From positions 1 through 64,000 of the forward strand of contig NZ_RQGG01000050.1 in the NCBI RefSeq assembly GCF_004769665.1: a stretch of 64,000 nucleotides of DNA, read 5' to 3'. The notes beneath the pieces are model-generated. The model ran no database searches. It had not been told where the DNA came from and saw only the letters and a program-made list of their open reading frames with translations. Origin of the DNA: Leptospira kemamanensis (lineage in GTDB: Bacteria > Spirochaetota > Leptospiria > Leptospirales > Leptospiraceae). Both the position numbers and the translations under genes were made by a program. Every line of letters begins with the position of its first letter. Positions within the stretch are counted from its first letter, which is position 1. Below are positions 26,700 through 35,780 of the stretch, piece by piece.

Positions 26700-28043
26700 A
26701 TGGATTTTGTGAAAATCCGAGGCAAAGACTTACAAGACTGCATCATGCAGATGAAAATGAAGTATGGTCCAGAGGCTCATTTGTATGACCAACGAGTGAT
26801 CACCGAAGGTGGGCTCTTTGGAACAGGCCTTATGGCACAGCGTATGTATGAAATCGATGTAGGTGTGCCTGAAAAACAAAATTCGAAAGAAAGAATCGAA
26901 CGAAAACTCAAAGACCTGAAAGAACTCATCAAACAAAAACAAAGAACAGAATCCCTCCCTGAATCTGGACTTGTGGGTGTTGGAGCAGGTTCCTTTTCTT
27001 CGCAAAACACCAATCAATCTTACAGTGCGCGTAAAAAGAATATTGAATCCGTTCGCCCTTTCTCAGAACGCAAACGAAGACAGGACCAAACTGTCTATGA
27101 AATTGAATCTTATGAAGAAAGACCAGTTGGATTGTCTTTAGCAGAAGCGAAAGAATCGTTTTTGGAACCCAATATCGAAACCAATCGAAATCCAAAAGAA
27201 AGACATCCTCATATCCAAAAGCTCGTGGATCGTCTGTTACGCGAAGGATTCTCGGAATCTTACTTAGAAGAAATGGCCGTGACTCTAACGGCACGTCTTT
27301 CCGCTGTAGATTTAACACGTTATGCGAATGTGACTGACAAAGCTGTTACTTATCTTGAAGAAAGGATCCAAGTGGATTCGGATCTTTTTAGTGGAACTCC
27401 TCGTGGAAAAAGAAAAGTTGTATTCTTTGTTGGACCTACTGGTTCCGGAAAAACGACCTCCATTGCAAAGTTAGCTGCTAAGTACAGTTTGCATATGGGT
27501 AAAAAAGTTTCCCTTTATACCACAGACAATTACAGAATCGCTGCCATTGACCAATTGAAGTTTTATGCAGATGCCATGGGTCTTCCGTTTTATGCGGCAA
27601 AAGACTTACGCAAATGGAAAGAAGCCATCCTTCGTGATGGATCGGAACTCATCCTTGTGGATACTGCTGGTTATTCGCACCGCAAATCGGAAAACCTGGA
27701 AAAACTTCAGGAATTCTACCAAGTTTTTGGGGAAAAGGATCATATTGAAACGATCTTAGTGCTTTCCTCCACTGTTTCCAAAGACAATGCTCTTGCGGTA
27801 ACAAACGCATATGAGTCGGTCGGTTATAAAAGAATTTTATTAACGAAGCTCGATGAAGCAGAATTTTTAGGTTCTGTTGTAGAATTAGCCGATACTATTC
27901 ACAGGGAATTCGCATTCTTAAGTGTTGGCCAGGATGTTCCTTTTGATATCCTAAATGCCACCAAAAAAATCCTTGCCGAATGTGTAATTTTTCCTGAAAA
28001 ATTGAAAGGGATAGCGGGCGAAGTCTTCGAGAAGACTGTGTAA
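26700..28043 (+). CDS. flhF: Flagellar SRP-family GTPase FlhF
   Basis: About 447 residues. An N-terminal region begins MDFVKIRGKDLQDCIMQMK, a variable linker follows, and then the NG GTPase domain: P-loop [10 protein letters not shown] (about 245), YTTDNYRIAAIDQLKFYA, DTAGYSHRK (G3) and TKLDEAEFLG (G4). FlhF sets flagellar number and place at the cell pole. I moved the start to ATG 26700, where GGGGGAG stands 5 bases upstream; the open frame extends 45 codons further without family similarity. It leads a plus-strand motility operon and is followed by flhG after 35 bp. Confidence 0.93.
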   Translation: MDFVKIRGKDLQDCIMQMKMKYGPEAHLYDQRVITEGGLFGTGLMAQRMYEIDVGVPEKQNSKERIERKLKDLKELIKQKQRTESLPESGLVGVGAGSFSSQNTNQSYSARKKNIESVRPFSERKRRQDQTVYEIESYEERPVGLSLAEAKESFLEPNIETNRNPKERHPHIQKLVDRLLREGFSESYLEEMAVTLTARLSAVDLTRYANVTDKAVTYLEERIQVDSDLFSGTPRGKRKVVFFVGPTGSGKTTSIAKLAAKYSLHMGKKVSLYTTDNYRIAAIDQLKFYADAMGLPFYAAKDLRKWKEAILRDGSELILVDTAGYSHRKSENLEKLQEFYQVFGEKDHIETILVLSSTVSKDNALAVTNAYESVGYKRILLTKLDEAEFLGSVVELADTIHREFAFLSVGQDVPFDILNATKKILAECVIFPEKLKGIAGEVFEKTV

Positions 28044-28078
28044 GAAACGCATCGTTATCCTGATACCTAGGGGTAACG

Positions 28079-29002
28079 ATGGACCAAGCAGCAAATCTTC
28101 GAAAGTTAACAGAAACTGGTACTGGATTGAAACTCGTTCAACCCCAGGACGCTGCTAAGAAAACCAAAATCATTGCAGTGGCCTCTGGAAAGGGGGGAGT
28201 GGGAAAAAGTACAGTCTCTGTCAACTTAGCCATCTCCATTGCCAAAACCGGACTTAAAGTTCTTATCTTTGATGGTGACTTGGGCCTTGCCAATGTGAAC
28301 GTCCTTCTCGGCATCATTCCGAAATACAATTTATACCACGTGGTGAAAGGCCATAAGTCTTTAAAAGACATCGTGATTTCCACTCCAGAAGGTGTGGACA
28401 TTATTGCTGGTGCCTCTGGGTATTCCCAACTTGCCAATCTCAACGAAACCCAAAGAAACAACCTCATCAAAGGTTTTGCAGAACTCGATCGTTATGATGT
28501 GATGATCATTGATACAGGTGCTGGGATCTCGGCAAACGTGATTGGTCTTGTGATGCCAGCGGATGAAGTAGTGGTTGTCACAACTCCAGAACCAACCTCC
28601 ATTACAGACTCTTATGGTCTTATTAAATCCATTGTTTCCCAATCCAAAGACAAAAATCTCAAAATCATTGTGAACCGAGTGCGTTCTGCCATTGAAGGGA
28701 AAAAAGTGGCCGACCGTGTGATTGATATCTCTGGTCAATTTTTGGAAGTCCAAGTGGAAAACTTAGGTTTTATTTTCCAAGATGAAGAAGTAGAAAAATC
28801 CATTCGGGAACAAAAACCATTTATCATTGGAGCACCTCGTTCCAAAGCAGCGGCTTGTCTCACACGAGTTACACACACCCTCTTACAAACGGAAGGTGGT
28901 TATGATGATGAAGAAGGCCTCACTGGATTTTTTAAGAAGTTCTTTAGCTTTGTGGACTTCAAAGAAAAAGAAATGGAATCGAGAATGGAGGAAGACAACT
29001 AA
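28079..29002 (+). CDS. flhG: MinD-like ATPase FlhG/FleN
   Basis: 307 residues with the deviant Walker A of the ParA/MinD class, [17 protein letters not shown], then [15 protein letters not shown] and DTGAGIS. An N-terminal segment ([10 protein letters not shown]) precedes the domain, as in FlhG proteins where it activates FlhF. The C-terminal helix ([16 protein letters not shown]) could bind membrane. FlhG controls flagellar number together with FlhF. The gene directly abuts the next start codon (TAA then GTG). Confidence 0.93.
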   Translation: MDQAANLRKLTETGTGLKLVQPQDAAKKTKIIAVASGKGGVGKSTVSVNLAISIAKTGLKVLIFDGDLGLANVNVLLGIIPKYNLYHVVKGHKSLKDIVISTPEGVDIIAGASGYSQLANLNETQRNNLIKGFAELDRYDVMIIDTGAGISANVIGLVMPADEVVVVTTPEPTSITDSYGLIKSIVSQSKDKNLKIIVNRVRSAIEGKKVADRVIDISGQFLEVQVENLGFIFQDEEVEKSIREQKPFIIGAPRSKAAACLTRVTHTLLQTEGGYDDEEGLTGFFKKFFSFVDFKEKEMESRMEEDN

Positions 29003-29476
29003 GTGTTAATCGGATTTGTACTGGGATTTGCAGTTCTTGGAGCCATCATTAGCTCCGTTTGTGGATTTTTAGTGGGAAATCGAATCGGCTATATCTTTTT
29101 TGTCTCTCTGATTTCGACGTTTGCCTTTGGTGGACTTGGGTTTGGTATTTTTAGTGTCTTACAAAAGAAAGTCCCTGAATTTTTAGAGTTTTTATCTACC
29201 TTTTCGATTGGTGGTTTTGGAGGCGGAGAACATGCAGATGACTTCGACCATGACCATGCAGGGATGGAACCATCTTCTACAATGGGAACCTCATCCGATG
29301 ACTTTGGAGTGCAAGCGGGTGGGGATCAGGCAATGGATACCAAACTTGCCATGGCAAAATCAGGAAAATTTGGAGACCACATCATTGTGGACAAAATTGC
29401 AATCAAAAACGAGCCAAAACTCATGGCAGAAGCAATTCGAACCATGATGGCCAAGGATGACCCACAAGAGGGTTGA
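29003..29476 (+). CDS. Small membrane protein between flhG and fliA
   Basis: 157 residues from a GTG start adjacent to the flhG stop, with GGAGGAAG in the flhG end as ribosome site. Two hydrophobic segments (IGFVLGFAVLGAIISSVCGFL and IFFVSLISTFAFGGLGFGIF) are followed by a soluble tail with a His/Asp cluster (GEHADDFDHDHAGMEP) and a helical end (EPKLMAEAIRTMMAKDD). No known family is recognised. The position between flhG and the flagellar sigma gene points to a motility role. The acidic His cluster may bind a metal ion. Confidence 0.72.
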   Translation: MLIGFVLGFAVLGAIISSVCGFLVGNRIGYIFFVSLISTFAFGGLGFGIFSVLQKKVPEFLEFLSTFSIGGFGGGEHADDFDHDHAGMEPSSTMGTSSDDFGVQAGGDQAMDTKLAMAKSGKFGDHIIVDKIAIKNEPKLMAEAIRTMMAKDDPQEG

Positions 29477-29573
29477 AAAATTACTGTTTTTAGAGGACAT
29501 AAGAAAAAATCCTCTTGTAATTTTCATTTCTTTACGATTTATAAAGTAAAGAGATCCCGTACCCTGGTTCCCA

Positions 29574-30374
29574 ATGTCAAGATTGCTAGACAAATACAAT
29601 CAGTTTGATGAGACAGATCTTTGGAAACAATACCGTGTCAAAAAAGACGCGGAGATCCGAAGTTATCTTGTTGAAAAATATTCACCTCTCGTCAAACACG
29701 TGGCCGGGCGGATTGCGATCGGAATGCCACAAAATGTGGAATTTGAAGACCTCGTCAGTTATGGCGTCTTCGGTCTGTTAGATGCCATCGAGAAATTTGA
29801 TCCTTCTCGCGAAATTAAATTCAAAACCTATGCAATGACCCGGATTCGTGGGTCCATTTTTGACGAACTCAGAAGTGTGGACTGGATCCCGCGTTCCATC
29901 CGTCAAAAAGCAAAACAACTCGAAAACATCATTGCCATGCTCGAAAACAAAGAGGGCAAAAAAGTGGATGATGAAGAGATCGCCAAAGAACTCGGTGTCT
30001 CTATGGAAGAGTATAATTCTCTTCTTGCCAAGTTATCTGGTACCTCACTTGTTTCTTTAAATGACATTTGGTTTCTCGGAGATGAGAACGATGAAGTTTC
30101 CTTTATGGAAACCTTAGAGTCTCCGATGAATATGAATCCAGACAATATCATCGAAAAAGAAGAAATCAAAAACGTCATTGTCGAAGCCATCCAGTCCCTT
30201 CCTGAAAAAGAGAAAAAAGTCATCGTACTGTATTACTACGAAGACTTAACCTTAAAAGAGATTGGAGAAGTGTTAGAAGTTACGGAATCTAGAATTTCAC
30301 AACTTCATACCAAAGCAGTCGCAAGACTTCGTAGCAAACTTTCTAAAGTCAAATCAGCGATCCAAAAAAGGTAA
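29574..30374 (+). CDS. fliA: Flagellar sigma factor sigma-28 (FliA/WhiG)
   Basis: 266 residues with the sigma-70 group 3 layout: region 2 ([40 protein letters not shown]), region 3 ([20 protein letters not shown]) and region 4 ([40 protein letters not shown]). The phrase [17 protein letters not shown] is characteristic of FliA/WhiG. It should direct transcription of late flagellar genes. It is encoded within the flhF-flhG-fapA operon after a 97-bp gap that may hold a promoter. Confidence 0.95.
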   Translation: MSRLLDKYNQFDETDLWKQYRVKKDAEIRSYLVEKYSPLVKHVAGRIAIGMPQNVEFEDLVSYGVFGLLDAIEKFDPSREIKFKTYAMTRIRGSIFDELRSVDWIPRSIRQKAKQLENIIAMLENKEGKKVDDEEIAKELGVSMEEYNSLLAKLSGTSLVSLNDIWFLGDENDEVSFMETLESPMNMNPDNIIEKEEIKNVIVEAIQSLPEKEKKVIVLYYYEDLTLKEIGEVLEVTESRISQLHTKAVARLRSKLSKVKSAIQKR

Positions 30375-30380
30375 TAGAAG

Positions 30381-32372
30381 ATGTCTCTCACGGAATTTCT
30401 TACAGAGGAACTGAAAGAGTTCGATCGTAAGGAAAAAGAACAAGTGGAAGTCATTGCCGATACCATCGAAGAGTGTCTGGCAATTGCCTCCAGTCACTTG
30501 GGACGCAAAGTCCACGAAATTGATTATACTGTTTTGAAACGGGGAAAAAAATCCCTGTTTTTTTCTGAACCTTATCATATCCGCGCCTCCATCATACCTG
30601 ATGATATGCTCCTTGATGAACTCAGTTTATTGGATGAGCATCTAACGGGTGGTAGTGGAAAATTAGTTTCCAAAGAATTAAAAGAACTCGTTACACCGAA
30701 AAACAAAGACGGCCGAGTGGTTGTGAAAATTTACAGAACCGGTGTGTTTTTGACTGTTTACCCACCTTCCGGCGAAGGTCTCGAAATGACAATGGCAGAT
30801 GTTTCCAAAAAATTGTCGTTTCGTGGTGTGGCAGGTGTTGATCAAAACCTGATCAATAAAATCCTCAAAGAGAAAAAAGGGGAACCAGTTCTTATCTCCA
30901 ACCAAAAACCAAAACCTGGAAATGACTCCAGTTGCAATGTGGAGATTGCCCAAGAGAATATGCGTGCCTTTGTCACAGTATTCCCAGCAAGACCTGGTGG
31001 GCGTGATTTAGAAGTTTCTGATATCGTTGCCGCACTAAAAGGGATGGGTGTGGCTCATGGTTTAAAAGAAGACGATATTCGAAAACATCTGGAGGAAGAA
31101 GTTCAGAACAAACCATTCATTGGCGCCGAAGGTGATTTCCCAGTAAACGGGAAAAATGCCGAAATCAAATACTATGTTCGCACAGAAAAGAAAATCAATT
31201 TCAAAGAAGACCAATCGGGTCGTGTGGACTACAAAGATTTGGATATGATCGAAAACGTTGTCGTAGGACAATTGTTAGCCGAAAAGATCCCGGCCGAAAA
31301 AGGAAAGTTTGGACGCAATTTATTTGGAATGGTGTTACCTGCCAAAGACGGTTTGGATACAGAACTCAAACAAGGAAAAGGAACCATTCTCTCGGAAGAC
31401 AAAATGCGACTTACCGCCGAAGTCAACGGACAGGTGTTATACGCTGCGGGTCGCTTGTCAGTGGAAACGGTTTACCGCATCAATGGGGATGTGGGAGTTC
31501 GAACAGGAAATGTGACTTTCCTTGGATCCATCATCATCACAGGAAACGTCGAAGACAATTATTCAGTCAAAGCCGCAGGAAACATTGAAATTTATGGAAC
31601 GGTCCAGAAGGCCGTTGTGGAAGCCGATGGGGACATCATCGTCCGTCAAGGGGTCACTGGACGCGAAGAGGCAAGGATTGAGTCCACTGGTGGAAATATT
31701 GTCGCAAAGTTCATCCAGAACGCCACTTGCATCACAGAAAAAGACATCATTGTCCAAGAAGGAATTTTACATTCCCATCTGATGGCTGGGGGAAAAATTT
31801 CCTGTAAAGGGAAACGGGGCCAAATTGTGGGGGGAACGATCCAAGCGGCCCAACTCATTTCCGCCAAAATCATTGGTTCCCAAGCAAACCCACAAACCGA
31901 TCTTATTGTAGGAAACAATCCTAAGATCTTAAAACAAATCAGTGAGTTTGAAGAGAAGAAAAAAGAAAACCAAGACAAACTCGACCAACTCACAAAAACC
32001 ATGCGCACTCTCAAAGCGAGAAAAGACGCCGACCCTGCGAGTTTTACCGCCGAACAAGATGCCCACTTACAGAAATTGGAAGCTGGTACTAAAAAACTCG
32101 AAAAACGAATCGCTGAGGCCAGTAAGGACATCCAAACTCTCACCGAATATATGGACGAACAGGCCGCGAATGGTCGTGTTTCCGTCGAGAAGACCATTTT
32201 CCCGGGTGTGACCATCCGTATCCGTAACGCAGAATACAAACTCCGCCACGAGACCAAGGCCAAAACCTTTTATGAGGAAGAGTCCCAAGTCCGTAGCCAG
32301 CCATACGAAGATCCAGATGAAACGAAAAATGACTGGAGAAAAAAGAGAGGGCGTGGTAAGTCTAAGAATTAG
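30381..32372 (+). CDS. FapA/DUF342 family protein
   Basis: 663 residues. The N-terminal 70 residues resemble a small Jag-N-like domain ([21 protein letters not shown]), followed by the DUF342 beta-helix core with repeated Gly-rich strands ([50 protein letters not shown]), then a long coiled coil (about residues 515-600) and a basic tail. DUF342 proteins are called flagellar assembly protein A and often sit in flagellar operons; the molecular function is not firmly known. It is 6 bp after fliA and 11 bp before the next small gene. Confidence 0.88.
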   Translation: MSLTEFLTEELKEFDRKEKEQVEVIADTIEECLAIASSHLGRKVHEIDYTVLKRGKKSLFFSEPYHIRASIIPDDMLLDELSLLDEHLTGGSGKLVSKELKELVTPKNKDGRVVVKIYRTGVFLTVYPPSGEGLEMTMADVSKKLSFRGVAGVDQNLINKILKEKKGEPVLISNQKPKPGNDSSCNVEIAQENMRAFVTVFPARPGGRDLEVSDIVAALKGMGVAHGLKEDDIRKHLEEEVQNKPFIGAEGDFPVNGKNAEIKYYVRTEKKINFKEDQSGRVDYKDLDMIENVVVGQLLAEKIPAEKGKFGRNLFGMVLPAKDGLDTELKQGKGTILSEDKMRLTAEVNGQVLYAAGRLSVETVYRINGDVGVRTGNVTFLGSIIITGNVEDNYSVKAAGNIEIYGTVQKAVVEADGDIIVRQGVTGREEARIESTGGNIVAKFIQNATCITEKDIIVQEGILHSHLMAGGKISCKGKRGQIVGGTIQAAQLISAKIIGSQANPQTDLIVGNNPKILKQISEFEEKKKENQDKLDQLTKTMRTLKARKDADPASFTAEQDAHLQKLEAGTKKLEKRIAEASKDIQTLTEYMDEQAANGRVSVEKTIFPGVTIRIRNAEYKLRHETKAKTFYEEESQVRSQPYEDPDETKNDWRKKRGRGKSKN

Positions 32373-32383
32373 GAGGGAGCCAG

Positions 32384-32674
32384 ATGATACTCAACGAAAA
32401 TTTTGCCAGTATCGCCCACCACTACGATTTTGCACGTAGGGCCCAGGCAGAAAATCCCTTCACCCACCAAAACCAGGTGGTGGAATTGCAAAAGGTGGTG
32501 ATCCAAACACAAAACCGTGCCCAAACGGTCCCTGACGCGAAATCAGGATACCAAGGTTCGGCGGCAAAACCGAAACAAGACAAAGAAAATTCGGTATTTG
32601 CTTATTCCAAAGAGGGGATCATTTACAACCGTCCCAATTTGGAACGTGGATCTCGTTTTGATTCAAAAGCTTAA
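32384..32674 (+). CDS. Small unknown protein of the motility operon
   Basis: 96 residues, polar, Gln-rich and without membrane segment. The first 50 residues look helical (MILNENFASIAHHYDFARR) and the rest is probably disordered until a short motif (NSVFAYSKEGIIYNRP). No family is recognised. The ribosome site AGGAGGGAGCCAG in front of the ATG is among the strongest in the window and supports the call. Co-transcription with fapA suggests a role in flagellar assembly or regulation, which is inference. Confidence 0.68.
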   Translation: MILNENFASIAHHYDFARRAQAENPFTHQNQVVELQKVVIQTQNRAQTVPDAKSGYQGSAAKPKQDKENSVFAYSKEGIIYNRPNLERGSRFDSKA

Positions 32675-32720
32675 ATTTTTTCTACGGAATGTTGTTGGAA
32701 ATGTTCTTTAGGAGAATCAT

Positions 32721-33596
32721 ATGGAGCTTTTTTCTCTCGTACTCATTAATTTATTATTTTGTGGGATGATGTATGTTTTCATCTCAGCAAAAGTCCAAAA
32801 AGCAGTCAGCGAATACTACGATAAAAAACTAAACCGAGCCATCGATATGGCCACGGCGGAAACCATACGTGAGTTAGATGCCACTGTGAGTATCATTGAA
32901 TCTAAAATGGTAGCACTCCGAACCATGATGGAAAAGGGTGAGGCCTTGGTAAAAGAATTCAAACATTACCAAACCACTGGTTTGTCCATGAAATCGGAGT
33001 TAGTTCCTCCACCTGTTGAAAAAGAAGAACCAGTTCTTGATCTCAAAGAACAAAGAACTGGAATTGGTAAAATTTACCAAGCAAACCAAATCCCTGTCAC
33101 AATCGAAGAAGCAGAAACTACAGAAGGGGCAGTGAACCAAGCGTTTGGAAAACTAGGCAAGGCTGTGAAAGGAATGTTTGGTATGGAACCTTTAACTGAA
33201 CCTTCTAAAAAGGCAATGGAAAACGTAGAAGTTCCAACCTTCCAACCTAAGATGAATTATACGGTTGGTGGGAATCCATTTGCCGAAGAAAAACCTTCCG
33301 AAGCCATTCGCAATGAAATGATAGAAGGTCAGAAAAAAAGAGAATTCTTAAATGAAGTTTCGAAAGCGAATGACCCTGCCTTTGCTTCTTACCAAAGAAT
33401 GAACTTAGATAAAGTAGAATTTTCGATTGAGTCTGCATTGGAAGAATTGCCAGCTTCTGCAACAAAAATTGATAAAGTGGTTCATCTCATCAAAAAGGGT
33501 TACAAACACGAAGAAATTTCCGAAGCGATGAACATTGGTATCCATGAAATTCATTTGATTGAAACGATTCGACTTGATCGATCTAGAAGAATCTAA
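32721..33596 (+). CDS. Membrane-anchored coiled-coil protein with C-terminal helix-turn-helix-like end
   Basis: 291 residues. One N-terminal membrane helix (ELFSLVLINLLFCGMMYVFI) is followed by a coiled coil (about 25-100), a long low-complexity middle, and a C-terminal domain (DKVVHLIKKGYKHEEISEAMNIGIHEIHLIETI) that resembles small HTH-like ends of DUF6115-type proteins in flagellar operons. The ribosome site AGGAGA is good. It likely sits in the inner membrane with its domain in the cytoplasm. Its function is unknown and the operon suggests motility. Confidence 0.72.
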   Translation: MELFSLVLINLLFCGMMYVFISAKVQKAVSEYYDKKLNRAIDMATAETIRELDATVSIIESKMVALRTMMEKGEALVKEFKHYQTTGLSMKSELVPPPVEKEEPVLDLKEQRTGIGKIYQANQIPVTIEEAETTEGAVNQAFGKLGKAVKGMFGMEPLTEPSKKAMENVEVPTFQPKMNYTVGGNPFAEEKPSEAIRNEMIEGQKKREFLNEVSKANDPAFASYQRMNLDKVEFSIESALEELPASATKIDKVVHLIKKGYKHEEISEAMNIGIHEIHLIETIRLDRSRRI

Positions 33597-33608
33597 AAAT
33601 ATGTTTCC

Positions 33609-33893
33609 ATGTCTTCGTTTCCTGTTCTCAATGTAGGATTCTCTAACATAGTTTTTGTTTCCAAGATTCTCTCCATTTTACTGGCAGATTCAGCGGGAGC
33701 CAAACGACTCCGAACCGAAGCAAAGTCCGAAAATCGATTGATTGATGCTACCTGTGGTCGTAAAACAAGATCCGTTCTTGTTTTAGATTCAGGTCATATT
33801 TTACTCTCTGCGATACGACCCGAAAGTTTAGCCAAACGTTTGGAAACAGGTGACAACCACATTGGCGAAGGGGAAGAGGAGGCAGAAGATTGA
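33609..33893 (+). CDS. RemA-like DUF370 regulator
   Basis: 94 residues. The DUF370 blocks are clear: [69 protein letters not shown]. In Bacillus the family member RemA is a DNA-binding activator of matrix genes that forms ring oligomers. A role in gene control in spirochaetes is only inferred. It is translationally coupled to gmk, with its TGA inside the TTGA start of that gene, and this DUF370-gmk order is common in other bacteria. Confidence 0.88.
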   Translation: MSSFPVLNVGFSNIVFVSKILSILLADSAGAKRLRTEAKSENRLIDATCGRKTRSVLVLDSGHILLSAIRPESLAKRLETGDNHIGEGEEEAED

Positions 33894-34447
33894 AAGCGGT
33901 TCCGAATCTGTATATCATTTCATCCGTAGCGGGCGGTGGAAAATCTACCATCATCCAAGCTCTCCTAAAGGAGAATCCTGAGTTTTATTTTTCTATCTCT
34001 TGTACCACAAGAGCTCCTAGGCCTGGAGATGAAGAAGGAAAAACGTATTATTTTTTAACCATCCCTGAATTTCAAAAAAAAATCGCCGCAGGTGAATTTT
34101 ATGAATGGGCTGAGGTCCATGGCAATTTTTATGGAACCCCAAAAGCTCCCATATTAGATGCGATTAAGGAACACCGGGTGGCACTTCTCGATTTGGATGT
34201 ACAAGGTGCGAAATCAGTGAAGGAGTTAAGGCCTGAATCTGTGACCATTTTCATTGAACCCCCAAGTCGCGAAATTTGGATTGAACGTCTTATCAGGCGC
34301 GGAACCGATTCCCAAACGAGCATTGAAAAACGGATCGAAAATGGGATTCATGAATTAGATGAAGCACATAATTTTGATTATGTGGTTGTAAACGACAAAT
34401 TAGAAGATGCTATCACGGAAGTGAAGGCTATCCTCTGTGGTACATAA
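33890..34447 (+). CDS. gmk: Guanylate kinase
   Basis: 185 residues. The P-loop [12 protein letters not shown] is a variant with Gly-Gly before Lys, the GMP-binding block is [20 protein letters not shown], and YGTPKAPI and [14 protein letters not shown] follow. It phosphorylates GMP to GDP. The start is TTG at 33890, overlapping the TGA of the DUF370 gene, with AGGAGG 9 bases upstream. It closes the plus-strand operon and converges on flbB across about 50 bp without a clear terminator. Confidence 0.93.
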   Translation: MKAVPNLYIISSVAGGGKSTIIQALLKENPEFYFSISCTTRAPRPGDEEGKTYYFLTIPEFQKKIAAGEFYEWAEVHGNFYGTPKAPILDAIKEHRVALLDLDVQGAKSVKELRPESVTIFIEPPSREIWIERLIRRGTDSQTSIEKRIENGIHELDEAHNFDYVVVNDKLEDAITEVKAILCGT

Positions 34448-34499
34448 ACGAAACTCTAAGTAAAAATAACGCGAAATAAAAAATTAACTTAATTGTGAT

Positions 34500-35150
34500 T
34501 TAGGGTTCGTCGTTTTCCTCATCAATGCTTTTGCCGTAGTTTGGAACATTTTTGGCGCCGGCATCGAGCCATTTATTCGATATGACCGACCTTCTTTCTG
34601 CGGGAAATAAAGTGAGTAAGTAAGTTGTGATGGTTTGTCTTCCATCTTCTTCTGCATCCCGATCCATTTGTTCAAACACTTCAATGATATCGTAGTCAGG
34701 CCAATTGATGAGCATATCTCGAGCTGATTCGGGTGGCATATTGGCAACTTTGTTTGCGAGGACTTTTACTTTTTCAGCACGGGCATTGTCCTTTCTTGCT
34801 TTTTCCGCCATTTCTTTTTCTTTTCGTTGAATGCCTTCTTTGAGTTCTTCTAACCTTTCTTTGTCGGCACTGAGTGATGAAGATTTTTCTTCTAACTCAC
34901 GTTTCATTTGTTCGAGTTCTTCACGGTCAGCAATGAGTCTTTCTTTTGCTTTTTCCATTTCTAACTTCTCGAGCTCCGTGGGAGAGAGTAAGTCTTGGTT
35001 TACAAGGCCTGCTTGTTTTTTTAAAAAAGGAAGATATTCTTCGGCGTTGATCACTTGGAAGTAATCAAAAACAAAAAAGCCAATCGCAATCAGAAAAAAA
35101 ATCAGTACAATTAAAAAGAAGGATCTTGTGTTGTCTGTTACACTTGCCAT
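34500..35150 (-). CDS. flbB: Flagellar protein FlbB (MotE-like)
   Basis: 216 residues. One N-terminal membrane helix (FFLIVLIFFLIAIGFFVFDYF) is followed by a long coiled coil (about 55-130) and a small globular end (ANKVANMPPESARDMLINWPDYDIIEVFEQMD) of MgtE-N/MotE type. In spirochaetes FlbB forms a collar base around the periplasmic flagellar motor that recruits other collar proteins. It overlaps the fliJ stop by one base (TAATG), and the order fliJ-flbB is the spirochaete one. The assignment rests on architecture and position. Confidence 0.83.
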   Translation of the reverse strand: MASVTDNTRSFFLIVLIFFLIAIGFFVFDYFQVINAEEYLPFLKKQAGLVNQDLLSPTELEKLEMEKAKERLIADREELEQMKRELEEKSSSLSADKERLEELKEGIQRKEKEMAEKARKDNARAEKVKVLANKVANMPPESARDMLINWPDYDIIEVFEQMDRDAEEDGRQTITTYLLTLFPAERRSVISNKWLDAGAKNVPNYGKSIDEENDEP

Positions 35151-35749
35151 TATGATTTGCCTTGACCTAAATAATATTTTTCGTAAAAATCACGGAGAGT
35201 TTTAAAGTCAGATGCGAGTTCGTCTCCACCATCTTCTCTATTTAAAATTTTAAATGTTCTTGGAATTTTTTTAGAAGCCTTTGGACCATAGGTATCAAAA
35301 GAATCAAATAACGATTGTTTGTTTAAGTGAACATTGAATTCTTCCACTTCTCGGCGTTCCATTCGATTTCTCTTTTTTTTCCATTCGAGAAATCTTTTGT
35401 CTTTTAGGACTTCGATGACTTTTTTATTCATCCGAGCTACCATCACATCTTTACGAACCAAATTCACTTCTTCGTTTTGGTTCGAGATCCTGTGTTCTAA
35501 TTCTTCATTTCTTCGGATCAGGCCTTTGATGTATTGTTCGATAGACAAATAATCGGATAAACTTGTCCCAACTTTTGCAGAAGATAAAATGGCTTCATAG
35601 GAAGATTCGATTTCTTTTTGGTTATTTTCCTTTTCTGAAATTAAGGTATTCAGTTTGGAAACAACGAGGGACAAACGGCGGATTTCTTCCTCTTCTCGTA
35701 GGCCCCGCAGCTTCAAAACCGTTTCCAAACTAAAACGAAATCGTTTCAC
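35150..35749 (-). CDS. fliJ: Flagellar export chaperone FliJ
   Basis: 199 residues, almost entirely helical. The opening MKRFRFSLETVLKLRGLREEEE is typical for FliJ, and the rest forms an antiparallel coiled coil rich in Lys, Glu and Arg. FliJ works inside the FliI ATPase ring of the flagellar export apparatus. In other spirochaetes it directly follows fliI, but here a 3.2-kb gene on the other strand separates them. It overlaps flbB by one base. Confidence 0.87.
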   Translation of the reverse strand: MKRFRFSLETVLKLRGLREEEEIRRLSLVVSKLNTLISEKENNQKEIESSYEAILSSAKVGTSLSDYLSIEQYIKGLIRRNEELEHRISNQNEEVNLVRKDVMVARMNKKVIEVLKDKRFLEWKKKRNRMERREVEEFNVHLNKQSLFDSFDTYGPKASKKIPRTFKILNREDGGDELASDFKTLRDFYEKYYLGQGKS

Positions 35750-35780
35750 AGCTGTCTATTTCTTCGGTTCTAAATAATTT

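Noticed and set aside
31646..32263. 205-codon minus-strand open frame opposite fapA
   Set aside because: The fapA frame is clearly conserved DUF342 sequence; the antisense frame is rich in Ser/Trp/Cys and fits no family.
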